DNA of 64,000 bases from Streptomyces sp. NBC_01549 (GTDB lineage: Bacteria; Actinomycetota; Actinomycetes; Streptomycetales; Streptomycetaceae). The notes below the pieces were generated by a model. It had not been told where the DNA came from and ran no database searches. It was given only the letters and a program-made list of their open reading frames with translations. The position numbers and the translations under genes are program-made. Shown here one piece after another: positions 16,691-25,590 of this stretch. The stretch covers positions 6,035,001 to 6,099,000 of the forward strand of contig NZ_JAPEPW010000001.1 of assembly GCF_026339955.1 (NCBI RefSeq). The letters are read 5' to 3'. Positions within the stretch are counted from its first letter, which is position 1, and each line of letters begins with the position of its first letter.

Positions 16691-17470
16691 TCATTGCGCT
16701 CCCGGCCAGCGGGTGCCCATCCAGTGGTGGCCGTCGTGTCCGGTTCGCAGGAGCACGACTCGCCGGTCGGAGTTCACGGGGTTGAGGAGGACGACGGCTC
16801 CGTTGGGCTGGATGACCTCGATGTTGAGGCGGAAGATGCGGGCGAGCAGGATGGGAGCGGCGTCGCCTGCGGTGTTGGCCCATGATCCTGATGTCCGTAG
16901 CTGGTCGACGAGTGTCTGGCGGTAGGCGTCCAGTTCTGCGGCGGCCTCTGGTTGTTGGGCCCACCGGTAATGCATTTGGTACCATTCATCCTGGCTCATA
17001 CCCATTGTGTCGTCGACGCGGGCGGCGTGATCTGTGGCGTAGCCGTGAAGGACGATGGTGTAGATGGTGTCCCACAGGGGGCGAAGGTCTGAAGCCAGTT
17101 CCGCCTGAAGCCGGTCCGCGGCGTCTTCGCGGACGGCCTGGGCCGTCGCCGGCTGCACCAGGCCATCCTCGAGCGGGGCCTCGAACCCGAAAGCTTCACC
17201 CCCGGGCATCAACTCGCTTGCCAGCAGGGCATTCATCAGGCAGTCACCGTCTGGACGCGGGTTCATCACCATCACCCGGCCGCCCGCCCCCGCGAGCCCG
17301 GTGAGAGCGTCTCGCTGCGCCTGAGGGACCTGGTCAAGAGGAAGCGGACGCGCGATCCCGGCCGCCTGACCCTCAGCCGTGCGGAAGGCACGGGCAGACT
17401 GGGGGAATACACCGGCAAGGTTCCGGGCTGGTGTGGGCGTCCGGGTCCGAGCGGTCGCGGGTGTCGCCAT
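16691..17470 (-). CDS. OTU-like cysteine protease domain protein
   Basis: A 259-aa protein with the three hallmark blocks of the OTU superfamily. These are NPRPDGDCLMNALLA (D74, nucleophile C77), SGSWANTAGDAAPILLARIFRLNIEVIQPNG (the conserved W...D...LA segment) and VVLLRTGHDGHHWMGTR near the C-terminus (H249 followed by W). OTU enzymes are deubiquitinase-like thiol proteases, in bacteria mostly effectors or toxin-associated domains. The N-terminal 45 residues are Thr/Pro/Ala-rich. ATG 17470 was chosen; GTG 17548 would add 26 residues. No signal peptide is seen. It follows the motif-protein operon on the same strand after about 220 bp. Confidence 0.7.
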   Translation of the reverse strand: MATPATARTRTPTPARNLAGVFPQSARAFRTAEGQAAGIARPLPLDQVPQAQRDALTGLAGAGGRVMVMNPRPDGDCLMNALLASELMPGGEAFGFEAPLEDGLVQPATAQAVREDAADRLQAELASDLRPLWDTIYTIVLHGYATDHAARVDDTMGMSQDEWYQMHYRWAQQPEAAAELDAYRQTLVDQLRTSGSWANTAGDAAPILLARIFRLNIEVIQPNGAVVLLNPVNSDRRVVLLRTGHDGHHWMGTRWPGAQ

Positions 17471-17688
17471 GATTCCCGTGCCGGGACCACCGACGGAAGC
17501 AAAGAATGAAACCCGTAGGCTGTCCAGCGGGCCGGCGTGCCCGGTCACGACGCCTGCCGGTGCGGCGGGACGGTGGCCAGTCGCGGCACCTGAGGGGGTG
17601 GCGGGTCGACGGTCGGGTATGACGGAACCTGCTACGGATGGCGGGCGGGGCAGGCCTCGGGGTTGCAGGGTAGGGGGGACCTGTCCGC

Positions 17689-17880
17689 TCAGTGAGCCCT
17701 GGCGGCCGCTGCCGCTGAGTCCGCCAGCCGTTCCAGCCGGGTGGGCGAAACGATGTTGTTGAAGATGTTGAAGATATTGGTCTGCGGGCCTGACCCGGTG
17801 TTCACCGCACCGTTGATCGTGGTTCGGTCGAAGCTGGTGTGGAATTGTGCAGAACGGCCGTGATTCCGGTCGTCACTCAT
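17689..17880 (-). CDS. 63-aa protein with shared TTINGxVNTGSGxQ motif
   Basis: ATG 17880 overlaps the last eight bases of the upstream gene (ATGAGTGA), giving translational coupling. Residues 20-33 read TTINGAVNTGSGPQ, matching the C-terminal motif of the upstream protein at 12 of 14 positions. They are followed by an Asn/Phe/Ile-rich stretch (TNIFNIFNNIV) and an Ala-rich basic helix. The motif looks like a short beta-arch/amyloid-type or homotypic interaction sequence, as found in paired bacterial signalling proteins. This is a resemblance, not a database match. No function is known. Confidence 0.55.
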   Translation of the reverse strand: MSDDRNHGRSAQFHTSFDRTTINGAVNTGSGPQTNIFNIFNNIVSPTRLERLADSAAAAARAH

Positions 17881-18514
17881 GAACGCTCGGGTCGCTTCTC
17901 GTTCCGTAGGTGAGGCCGTACGTGATCTGAGCCCCCGAACCGGTGTTGACCGGGCCGTTGATGGTGGTCTCCCGGAAGTGGGTCTCGGTGTGCACCCCGT
18001 CCGCCGGGCCAGCCAACTCGTCCAGAACGGCGCGGAGTTGATGGGCGGCACCGGGGTCGTCGGCCAGCAGCCGGCGAAGCCGGGAGCGCCACTCGGCCTC
18101 CAGGTCGTCGGCGGTCGCTGGGTCCATCGCCTGACGAGCTGCTACCAGCGTGTTTCTGGAGCGTTCCAGTTCCTCGTCCACGTCCGTGCTCTGATGTCCG
18201 AAGAGGGCTGCGAAGCGGCGGCGTACCTGCTGCCAGCCGTCCGTCACCATCAGCCCGATCAAGGTCGTCGCACCTGAGGAAGCGAGCGCCGTTAATTCGG
18301 CGTCCATGCGCCCCACCGCCTCTGCTCGTTCACGGATGAGATCGTGCCGTGTCGGCGTACGCAACGCAAGGTGCTCGGGGCGGGGACCGACAGGGGTGCT
18401 CTGTGCTTGAGCGTAAAGAGGAGGGCAGCCGGTGCCAGCCCAGCCGTTCCCGCCAAGCGTGTGCGTCGTCTCCTCTGGCGGCAGGCCGTTGCTCATCCGT
18501 GTCCCGTGGCTCAC
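17873..18514 (-). CDS. Sigma-factor-coupled protein with C-terminal TTINGxVNTGSGxQ motif
   Basis: A 213-aa protein. The disordered N-terminal 65 residues precede RMDAELTALASSGATTLIGLMVTDGWQQVRRRFAALFGH, a segment common in Streptomyces proteins near NTPase/effector loci. It has a short hydrophobic helix, then a charged helical region (DVDEELERSRNTLVAARQAMD ... RRLLADDPGAAHQLRAVLDELAG). The motif occupies residues 183-196. GTG 18514 overlaps the sigma-factor stop (GTGA). It could be an anti-sigma or a signalling partner; neither is shown. An internal ATG at 18304 is an alternative start. Confidence 0.6.
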   Translation of the reverse strand: MSHGTRMSNGLPPEETTHTLGGNGWAGTGCPPLYAQAQSTPVGPRPEHLALRTPTRHDLIRERAEAVGRMDAELTALASSGATTLIGLMVTDGWQQVRRRFAALFGHQSTDVDEELERSRNTLVAARQAMDPATADDLEAEWRSRLRRLLADDPGAAHQLRAVLDELAGPADGVHTETHFRETTINGPVNTGSGAQITYGLTYGTRSDPSVHE

Positions 18515-19032
18515 GCCGATGCCGCGTCAGGGTCGCGGCGTGCGATCTCCTGACGGAGTTGGGTGAGCGCGCGATGCAGTGTGCTTTTGACCGTTCCGGG
18601 GGCCATGCCGAGCGTGGCGGCGGTCTCGTTCGTGGTCATCTGCTCGCAGTACCGGAGCACGACGACGCTGCGCTGTTTGGGGGCCAGATCCTGCAGGACT
18701 TCCGTCAGCAGGGCCCTGTCGGCGTGTTGGTCGCTGGAGTCCTTGACGGACGCCTCGGGTATGTGTGCGGTCGGAACTTCTTCCAGTTTCCGTGCCCGCC
18801 ACCACTCGGTGCGCGTGTTGATCATGACGCGGCGCAGGTAGGCGTCGGCGAGTCGTTTGTCGGCGATGCGTTCCCACTGGCGGTAAGTGCGTAACAGCGC
18901 GATCTGCAGGAGGTCCTGGGCGTCGAGCGGGTCGCCGACCAAGCGCCGGGCGCTGCGCAGTAGAGCGTCGTGCCGGGTACGGACGTAGTCCTCGAATTCC
19001 AGCACCGTGGCGCGATGCATGCGGGGTTTCAT
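18511..19032 (-). CDS. SigE-family (ECF-like) RNA polymerase sigma factor
   Basis: A 173-aa sigma-70 family protein with region 2 (EFEDYVRTRHDALLRSARRLVGDPLDAQDLLQIALL) and region 4 (APKQRSVVVLRYCEQMTTNETAATLGMAPGTVKSTLHRAL). ATG 19032 is preceded by AAAGGAG. The length and the spacing between regions fit Streptomyces SigE-family factors. It heads a minus-strand cluster in which the next two genes are translationally coupled to it. It would direct transcription of an unknown regulon, perhaps its own cargo genes on the island. Confidence 0.85.
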   Translation of the reverse strand: MKPRMHRATVLEFEDYVRTRHDALLRSARRLVGDPLDAQDLLQIALLRTYRQWERIADKRLADAYLRRVMINTRTEWWRARKLEEVPTAHIPEASVKDSSDQHADRALLTEVLQDLAPKQRSVVVLRYCEQMTTNETAATLGMAPGTVKSTLHRALTQLRQEIARRDPDAASA

Positions 19033-19368
19033 GCGTGGGGCTCCTTTAATGCACTGGCGCCGTACTGCACGGCGCACTTGGGTTGTTCACGGCGGCCGAT
19101 CGGCCCGATCTTGGTGCGGTCTGTGTCGTTTGGCAGCGGCCTTTCCGCCCGGACGGAGCAGCCTGCCCATCTGCCGCACCCAGGCCACTGGCTGGACCGC
19201 AGCTCAGGCGCGCTGCGGGGCGTGTCGGCCGCAGAAGGCGGATCCGCACCGCCGACGAGCGGTGGGTATCGTCCTGGCCGCCGGGCCGGGCTGCTGGCCG
19301 GTCCCCTCGCGCCGGCCAGCAGCCCGGCCCCACCGTGCACTCTGGTGCGGGTTCGGCAGCGGTTGTGC
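19033..19368. other. Intergenic region between the sigma factor and the DUF2690 gene
   Basis: About 335 bp that must contain the promoter of the sigma-factor operon (reading left) and the terminator of the DUF2690 gene. Apart from the hairpin at 19283-19330, nothing recognisable was found. Confidence 0.5.
19283..19330. terminator. Strong terminator hairpin downstream of the DUF2690 gene
   Basis: A perfect 19-bp stem (GGGCCGGGCTGCTGGCCGG with its complement) and a 10-base loop. It begins 38 bp after the stop of the minus-strand gene ending at 19369. Confidence 0.75.
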
Positions 19369-19800
19369 TCAGTAGGAGCTGGTTTGAGCGCAGCCCAAAC
19401 CGTCAGGCGGGCAGATCACGGCGAAGGATTTATAACCGGCGTCGTTGATCATTCCTGTCCAGGTGTGCGCCCCGTAGGTCGCCCAGTCCTCGCTGTAAAG
19501 GCTTCCGCCGTCCCGGTAGACCACGATGCGGGTCTTGTAGGGAGCGTTCCAGGTCTCGGCCCACGTGGCACGACAGGAAGGGCTGTAGTACAGGTACACC
19601 ACGGAACCGTCGCTGTCCTTCGCGCCCGGCACAGGCCGGATTGCGTCTCCGGTACAGGTGGTCTTGTACGGGTTGAGGTGGTTGCAGCTGGAGGCGTAGC
19701 AGGAGATACGCGCGGCCTCGGCTGTTCCCGTACTGGCAACCATCCCGCCGGCAGCGATGGCGGTAGCCGCCACAGCCGACGCGATCCGTCGCATGTGCAT
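19369..19800 (-). CDS. Secreted DUF2690-domain protein
   Basis: A 143-aa protein. Residues 1-29 are a Sec signal peptide (MRRIASAV...AIAAGGM...GTAEA, cleavage probably AEA-A). The mature part shows the DUF2690 pattern: CYASSCNHLNPYKTTCTGDAI ... VYLYYSPSCRATWAE. Six cysteines in the mature part suggest disulfides. ATG 19800 has AAGGGA upstream; ATG 19794 is an alternative. DUF2690 proteins of Streptomyces are secreted or linked to HTH regulators, and their function is unknown. It diverges from the nSTAND-WD40 gene. Confidence 0.8.
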   Translation of the reverse strand: MHMRRIASAVAATAIAAGGMVASTGTAEAARISCYASSCNHLNPYKTTCTGDAIRPVPGAKDSDGSVVYLYYSPSCRATWAETWNAPYKTRIVVYRDGGSLYSEDWATYGAHTWTGMINDAGYKSFAVICPPDGLGCAQTSSY

Positions 19801-20097
19801 GGAGATGTTCCCTTCTTCGGCAGCTGCCTGCCTGCCTGCAGCGGCAGACGGTCGGCAGCGTCCAGCGAGTTGCGAGGTGGTTCACCCCGCTTGACCTGAC
19901 AGTTCCGGCCTGCGGATTGAATGGGGAGCCGGTTCCGCCACCCTGATCAATGGCCGCGCCGCAGGTTGCCGACTTGGCGCGCCGTGCTGACCAAAGAGAG
20001 TGCGTGTGGTTTGTCCTCCTGCCCGCACACGTCGTAGCGTGCAGGGGCTCGCGCCGAGTCCACGGGGGAAGCGGCGGAGAAGAGGGGTGAGGCGTCG

Positions 20098-23000
20098 ATG
20101 GCAGGACGTCCGGAAGGCCCGCTCGATCCCGGTGCGGGACCGGTGGCACGGCTCGCGGCCGAGTTGCGCAAGCTCCGCGCGAAGGCCGGGAGTCCGACGT
20201 ACCGGGTGATGGCGCAGAGCACGGGGCAAGGGGCGAGCACCCTGTCGCAGGCGGCCAGCGGTGAGCGGCTGCCGACCCTGCCGGTCGTACTCGCCTACGT
20301 GCAGGCCTGCGGCGGCGATCCGGAAGAGTGGGAGGCTCGTTGGCGTGAGGCGGCCGCAGAGGCAGCGGCCGAGCCGCGCACCGAGAACGAGAATGCTGAG
20401 CCCCCGTATCGGGGGCTGGCTCGTTTCGAGCCGGGCGACGCCGATCTGTTCTACGGCCGCGACGAGATCACCGACCGCCTGGTCGAGCTGACCCGCTCCC
20501 GTCGGTTCACCGCGGTGTTCGGCCCGTCGGGCAGTGGCAAGTCCTCTCTACTGCGGGCCGGCCTCATCCCCCGCCTCCGCGCCCCGGCCCCGGCCAGTCC
20601 ACAGCCGGCCGCACTGCGCGTCCTCACACCTGGCGAGAACCCCCTGCGCACCGACGAGCAGCGGCTGGCACCGAAGGACGCCGATGGTGACACGTGGCTG
20701 ATCGTTGACCAGTTCGAAGAGCTCTACACCCTCTGCCACGATCCAGACGAGCGCGACCAGTTCATCGACCACCTCCTGACCGCCACCGACCCTGCGAGCC
20801 AATTGCGCGTCGTCATCGCTGTACGCGCGGACTTCCTCGGTCGCTGCGCCGAACACCCCCAACTGACTGCTGCCCTGCAGGATGGCACCGTGCTCGCCGG
20901 GCCGATGAGCCGCGACGAATTACGCCAGGCCATCGTCAAGCCCGCACAGGCCGCCGGGCTGATCGTGGAACGTGAACTGACGACCCGCATTCTCAACGAG
21001 GTCGAAGGCGAACCCGGGGCCCTGCCGCTGATGTCGCATGCCCTACTAGAAACCTGGCGGCGCCGCAAAGGCCGCGCCCTCACCCTGGACGCATACGAGG
21101 CGGCTGGCGGCCTGCACGGTGCCATCGCCCGCACCGCCGAAAACATCCACGCCCGACTCACACCGGCCCAGACCGACCTCGCCCGCCGGATCCTGCTGCG
21201 CCTGGTCACCCCTGGCGACGGCGCCCCCGACACCCGCAGACCCGCCCACCGCCAGGAGTTCGACTTCGGCAACCCGACGGACACCGCAACCGTCATCGAG
21301 CAACTGGCCCGCGCCCGGCTGCTCACCCTGGACGACGACCGCGTCGACCTCGCTCACGAGGTGCTCATCACCGCCTGGCCCCGGCTGCGGGGCTGGATCG
21401 AAGACGATCGGCACCGGCTGCGGGTCCTGCGCCGACTCACCGAGGCTGCCGCGGCCTGGCATGAACTGGGCTGCGATCCGGGCGCGTTGTACCGCGGAGC
21501 GCGGCTGGCCGAGGCCGCCGAGGCCTTCCCGAATGCCGAGCGCACCCGTGAACTGACAATCGTGGAAAGTGACTTCCTCACCACCAGCATGGACACGCGC
21601 ACCCGTGAACGCCGTCGGCTGGGCGGGCTGGTGAGTTCCGTGTCCGTGCTCTTGGTGCTCGCTCTGGTGGCCGGCGCGGTGGCCTGGCAACAGCACCGTA
21701 CGAGCGAGCGACAGCACCTCGCCGCCGCCGCACGCCGCGCGGCCACCGCGGCCGCCGGTCTGCGTACGACCGACCCGAGAACGGCGCTGCGGCTGAGCGT
21801 CGCCGCCTGGCAGCTCAGCCACACCCCGGAGACCCGCTCAGCCCTCATCGGCGCCTTCGCCCAGCACGACCTGCCCACGTTCACGCCTCCCGGCCCCGCG
21901 GACGTCGACCAGCTGAGTCCGGACGGCCGGACTCTGATCAGGGTCGGAGCGGGCACGATCAGCCGCTGGGACCTACGGACCCGGCGACGGACCGACAGCT
22001 ACCGGCTGCCCGGTGGCACGGACGGTCCCACGGCCGCGGCCGACGTCAGCCCGGACGGGCGCTACTTGGCCATACCGGCCACGGACGACGACACTGCCGA
22101 CATGCGAGTGCGTCTGTGGGACACACGCACGCACCGGTACCACGGCTCCGCCCTGGGCCCCTCCGGATCATCGGCCCTGCCTTCCAGGACCTGGAGCAAC
22201 GACCAGGGACCCAGTGGCGGAGTAGAAGATGCGCGCACCTGGTCCGGTTTCAGCGCCCATGGCAACGCCCTGTTCTTCGCCGCGGACGACCACCTGGAGG
22301 TGTGGAGCGACGAGAGCGGGCGCCGCCTGTTCACCCACACGTCCCCCGAGCTGAGAGGGTCCACCGGCGGTGACATCAGCCCGGACCAGCGGCTGGTGGC
22401 CCTGTGCATGCAGGGCAGCGTCCGTGTCTGGGACGTCGGATCGCACCACCGGATCGACACGGCCTGGCACAAACGGACCGCCTGCGGGAACGAGGCCGAC
22501 CTCCAATTCGCCCCCGACGGCCGCACTCTGGCACTGATGGACGCGACCGGGCTGCAGCGGCTCACGGTCAGTACCGGCAGGCGACTGCCACGACTCCGCC
22601 AAGTATCGCCGCGGGCCTACGTGTTCAGTGAGGACGGCAAGCTGCTGGCCGGATGGGGAAGCAACGACATCCGACTGTGGCGGCTCGACCACCCCGAAGC
22701 TCCCGTCTTCAACCACCCGTTGACCGACACCCAGCCCAGCGATCTGCGCATCGACACCACGGCTCGTGTCCTGCGCTACACCACCCAGGAGTCCGACGAA
22801 CAGACCGTCGTCCACAGTCTCGACATCGGTAACGCCCTCAGACCCCAGTGGAACGATCATGCCGTGGCCACGGCAGCCCTCAGCGCGAACGGCGCCGTGC
22901 TGGCCGTGCTGAACAGTCGAGGAAAGGCGGCGTCGGGACCCCGCATCATCGACGGCCGCACCGGCCGGCTCAGGTACCAGATCTCCGCCGCCGGGCCGCC

Positions 23001-23907
23001 TCCGACCTCCGCCACCTTCGAAGGCAACGACGTGACGGTGATGTCACTGAGCGCCGACGGCCGGCGCCTCGCCTTCGGATCGGGACCGCCCGACCCACTC
23101 GAAGACCCGACACACATCACCGTGTGGGACACCGTGCGCAACCGGCGGCTCACCGACATCAGGCCCTACCACGGCGACCGGTTCCTCGCAGGACTGATCC
23201 TCAGCCTCGACGGCCGGGAGCTGATGACCACCAACGCCGCAGACGCCTCCGTGACGATCTGGGACGCCGGCAATGGCAGGAAAATCAAGGTCATCCACCG
23301 GCATGACTCCGACGACGGGGCCGGAACCGGCGATCACGTCACCGCCGTCTCCGACGACGGCGGTGTCCTGCTGACCGACGACGGTACGCTGCTGCCCACT
23401 GATGGCCATGGCCGCCAATGGACCACGCAGAACTGCCCGTGCGTCGGTGCCCTGAGCCGGGACGCCAGCCGCGTCGCCTTCGCGGACACGGACGCAGGAG
23501 GCATCACGCTGTGGGACACCCGGCGCGCCACCTCCCTGGGCGTACTACCCGGCGGCTTCTTCAGAAGCTCCACGGACGAAGAGGAGGAACCTACCGTGCT
23601 GGCCTTTTCCCCCGACGGGAGCACGCTGGCCGCGGCCGGATCCCATGGCACCTTGCGGCTGTGGGACGTCGCTTCCCGCCAGCAGCTGGGTACCGACCTG
23701 CCCACGGCCGGTGACGAGATCGTCTCCCTCGCCTTCACCAGCGATGGCGGCAGCCTGTACGCAGCGGGTACGCACGTGCCGGTGCAGCACTTCGACCTGG
23801 ACCCGGCAGACGTGTCCGGCGCGGCATGCCGACGTGCCGGGGGCACGTTGTCACGCGACGAATGGCGCATGTACCTGGCAGACGTCCCCTACCGGAGTGT
23901 CTGCTAG
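20098..23907 (+). CDS. HTH-nSTAND1 NTPase-WD40 repeat protein
   Basis: A 1269-aa multidomain protein. An XRE-like HTH lies at about residues 15-80 (LRKLRAKAG ... STLSQAASGERLPTLPVVLAYV). An nSTAND1 NTPase follows, with Walker A GPSGSGKSS (142-150), Walker B LIVDQFEEL (201-209) and sensor/winged-helix parts (EPGALPLMSHALLETW; DLAHEVLITAWPRLRGWI). A single transmembrane segment lies at about 507-529, then a WD40 beta-propeller (repeated SPDG...LWD units, about 590-1240). STAND proteins assemble on ligand sensing and trigger signalling or death responses. ATG 20098 has GGGGTGAGG upstream. It diverges from the DUF2690 gene. Confidence 0.9.
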   Translation: MAGRPEGPLDPGAGPVARLAAELRKLRAKAGSPTYRVMAQSTGQGASTLSQAASGERLPTLPVVLAYVQACGGDPEEWEARWREAAAEAAAEPRTENENAEPPYRGLARFEPGDADLFYGRDEITDRLVELTRSRRFTAVFGPSGSGKSSLLRAGLIPRLRAPAPASPQPAALRVLTPGENPLRTDEQRLAPKDADGDTWLIVDQFEELYTLCHDPDERDQFIDHLLTATDPASQLRVVIAVRADFLGRCAEHPQLTAALQDGTVLAGPMSRDELRQAIVKPAQAAGLIVERELTTRILNEVEGEPGALPLMSHALLETWRRRKGRALTLDAYEAAGGLHGAIARTAENIHARLTPAQTDLARRILLRLVTPGDGAPDTRRPAHRQEFDFGNPTDTATVIEQLARARLLTLDDDRVDLAHEVLITAWPRLRGWIEDDRHRLRVLRRLTEAAAAWHELGCDPGALYRGARLAEAAEAFPNAERTRELTIVESDFLTTSMDTRTRERRRLGGLVSSVSVLLVLALVAGAVAWQQHRTSERQHLAAAARRAATAAAGLRTTDPRTALRLSVAAWQLSHTPETRSALIGAFAQHDLPTFTPPGPADVDQLSPDGRTLIRVGAGTISRWDLRTRRRTDSYRLPGGTDGPTAAADVSPDGRYLAIPATDDDTADMRVRLWDTRTHRYHGSALGPSGSSALPSRTWSNDQGPSGGVEDARTWSGFSAHGNALFFAADDHLEVWSDESGRRLFTHTSPELRGSTGGDISPDQRLVALCMQGSVRVWDVGSHHRIDTAWHKRTACGNEADLQFAPDGRTLALMDATGLQRLTVSTGRRLPRLRQVSPRAYVFSEDGKLLAGWGSNDIRLWRLDHPEAPVFNHPLTDTQPSDLRIDTTARVLRYTTQESDEQTVVHSLDIGNALRPQWNDHAVATAALSANGAVLAVLNSRGKAASGPRIIDGRTGRLRYQISAAGPPPTSATFEGNDVTVMSLSADGRRLAFGSGPPDPLEDPTHITVWDTVRNRRLTDIRPYHGDRFLAGLILSLDGRELMTTNAADASVTIWDAGNGRKIKVIHRHDSDDGAGTGDHVTAVSDDGGVLLTDDGTLLPTDGHGRQWTTQNCPCVGALSRDASRVAFADTDAGGITLWDTRRATSLGVLPGGFFRSSTDEEEEPTVLAFSPDGSTLAAAGSHGTLRLWDVASRQQLGTDLPTAGDEIVSLAFTSDGGSLYAAGTHVPVQHFDLDPADVSGAACRRAGGTLSRDEWRMYLADVPYRSVC

Positions 23908-23948
23908 CCCGAAGCCGGGAGGCCGCCCCTGTGCCCTGGAGTTCTGGC

Positions 23949-24176
23949 TCAGACAGCGCTTGAGCTCTTCTTTCCCGTCGGGGTCATACCGGCATTACCC
24001 CCACCGTCCGCGGCCTGGGTGCGGGCTTTGCCCTCGTGGACCCACTTCCGCAGCGTCTCCAGATGGATGCCCAGGCTCCGTGCGATTTCGGTGAGGGTGC
24101 GGTCCTTCGAGGAGCGCACCAGATCCACCGCGTCCCGCTTGAACTCTGCGGGGTAATTTTTCCACTTTGCCACCAT
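23949..24176 (-). pseudogene. IS3-family transposase OrfA fragment
   Basis: A 75-codon frame beginning MVAKWKNYPAEFKRDAVDLV, followed by the HTH RTLTEIARSLGIHLETLRKWV of IS3/IS911 OrfA. It departs from the family after KARTQAADGG and lacks the leucine zipper and OrfB. It lies between the nSTAND-WD40 gene and a decayed copy of that gene's 3' end. Confidence 0.7.
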
Positions 24177-24461
24177 GGATTACTTCCCCTGGATGACGAA
24201 ACATCCAACGTTGGCTTTCCCGCTCTGAGCTGGCCCCGCTTCTCCGGCCCGAGTTGGCTCCGACGGACGTTCGAGGAACGGTCGCGGCTGGGTGCCTGTG
24301 CATGTCGGAGGCGGGGCCAGCTCGGGCCGGAGTTGAAGGTGCAATCAGCTGGGGCCGACTGGAACCGAAAAGCCGGGGCCAGGTCAGGACGGGAAAGCCA
24401 CAGCGTCCAGATGTCGGAATCTCTGGGCTCACTCCACCAACCGCTGGCCCTCCTCTTCCGA

Positions 24462-24668
24462 CGCCCGGGGACGGGATCCTGGCTGCCGCGTTCGATTCGG
24501 ACGGCAGCGCTTTGTACGTCGCGGGTGAACACGTGCCCTGGCAGAAGTACGACCTCGACCCGTAGCGGTTGGCCAAGAGAGCGAGTCGTCCGTCGCGAGG
24601 GGAGCACGCTGTCGCGGGCCGACTGGAAGACCTACATCCCCGAAATGCCCTACCGGAGGATCTGCTGA
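24462..24668 (+). pseudogene. Remnant of a second WD40-protein gene (3' end)
   Basis: Bases 24462-24562 encode GDGILAAAFDSDGSALYVAGEHVPWQKYDLDP in one frame. After a stop/frameshift, 24600-24668 encode STLSRADWKTYIPEMPYRRIC. Both parallel the last residues of the nSTAND-WD40 protein (DEIVSLAFTSDGGSLYAAGTHVPVQHFDLDP ... GTLSRDEWRMYLADVPYRSVC). A paralogous gene was therefore present and lost, leaving its tail 0.6 kb downstream of the intact copy. Confidence 0.7.
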
Positions 24669-24893
24669 ACCCCGCAGGGGCCCCATGGACTTGTTCAGGG
24701 TGGCGGAAGGGGCCTGCTGAACAATGCGCAGCCGCCGAAGCTGGTGGTCATCGGGTCCCGCCGGCCATGTCGGAGGCGCAGATCCGTGGGCGGCCGCGCC
24801 GCGGCCGTCGGTCCGATCGTTCACCGGAGCACTCGCGTCCTGGTGACTGTCGTGCCGGCAACGGGGGAGCCCCGCCGACGGGAAAGGAATCTC

Positions 24894-25442
24894 ATGTCCG
24901 TACGCAAGCGTGTGGCGCTGGCCGCAACAGGGCTGCTTCTCGGCGGCGGCCTGCTTGCCGGGCCGCTGGCCTCGGCGAGCGTCGCCGCCCCGGCCTCGTC
25001 CATCGCAGCCCAGAGCTATATCGACGGCTCGGGAAGCAAGGTCACCGACGACTGGGGCGACGAGGGTCAGTTGTCCACCACCAGCCACTCGCACAGCAAC
25101 GCCACCGGCCTGTGGCAGGTCATCCTGTGGGCCGATGGGGCCAAGGAGAGCAACGGGACCAAGTTCGACTACAGCGACATCGACTGCAAGTTCGGCCCGA
25201 ACACGAAGGCCGCCACGAAGTCGTGGCAGGCTGGCGAAGGCCTGACCAAGGACGGCATCGTCGGAACGAAGACCTTCGGAAGGGCCGATGACTACCTCGA
25301 CAACCAGGGCAACGGCGTGGTTACGTACCACGGGTGGGACCACGACGTCTGGCTGAAGCGCGTCGGCGGCAAGTACGAGGTCCGCATCCACGCCGCCAAG
25401 GGTTACAAGGTGGCCTACTACAACACCATCACCGCCTGCTGA
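24894..25442 (+). CDS. Secreted peptidoglycan-binding-like domain protein
   Basis: A 182-aa protein with a signal peptide at residues 1-32 (MSVRKRVALAATGLLLGGGL ... ASVAAPAS). A PG_binding_1-like unit lies at about 65-125 (ATGLWQVILWADG ... CKFGPNTKAATKSWQ, EGLTKDGIVGTKTFG), and the C-terminal part is Tyr/Val-rich (YKVAYYNTITAC). ATG 24894 has GAAAGGA upstream; longer readings lack signal-peptide structure. It would act outside the membrane at the cell wall. It sits between two IS3 remnants, suggesting it was brought in as cargo. Confidence 0.8.
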   Translation: MSVRKRVALAATGLLLGGGLLAGPLASASVAAPASSIAAQSYIDGSGSKVTDDWGDEGQLSTTSHSHSNATGLWQVILWADGAKESNGTKFDYSDIDCKFGPNTKAATKSWQAGEGLTKDGIVGTKTFGRADDYLDNQGNGVVTYHGWDHDVWLKRVGGKYEVRIHAAKGYKVAYYNTITAC

Positions 25443-25590
25443 GGCCGTCCGGCCAACACTGACGGGAGGAACGGGGGAACGGGGGGAGCGAGGACGGTCC
25501 GGGGCTCAGTTCCGGGCCGCCCTCGTCATGTACGCCGGGCATGGGCGATTGCTTGGGGGATGGAAACCCCTGGGGGGAAGAGGTGGTGCC

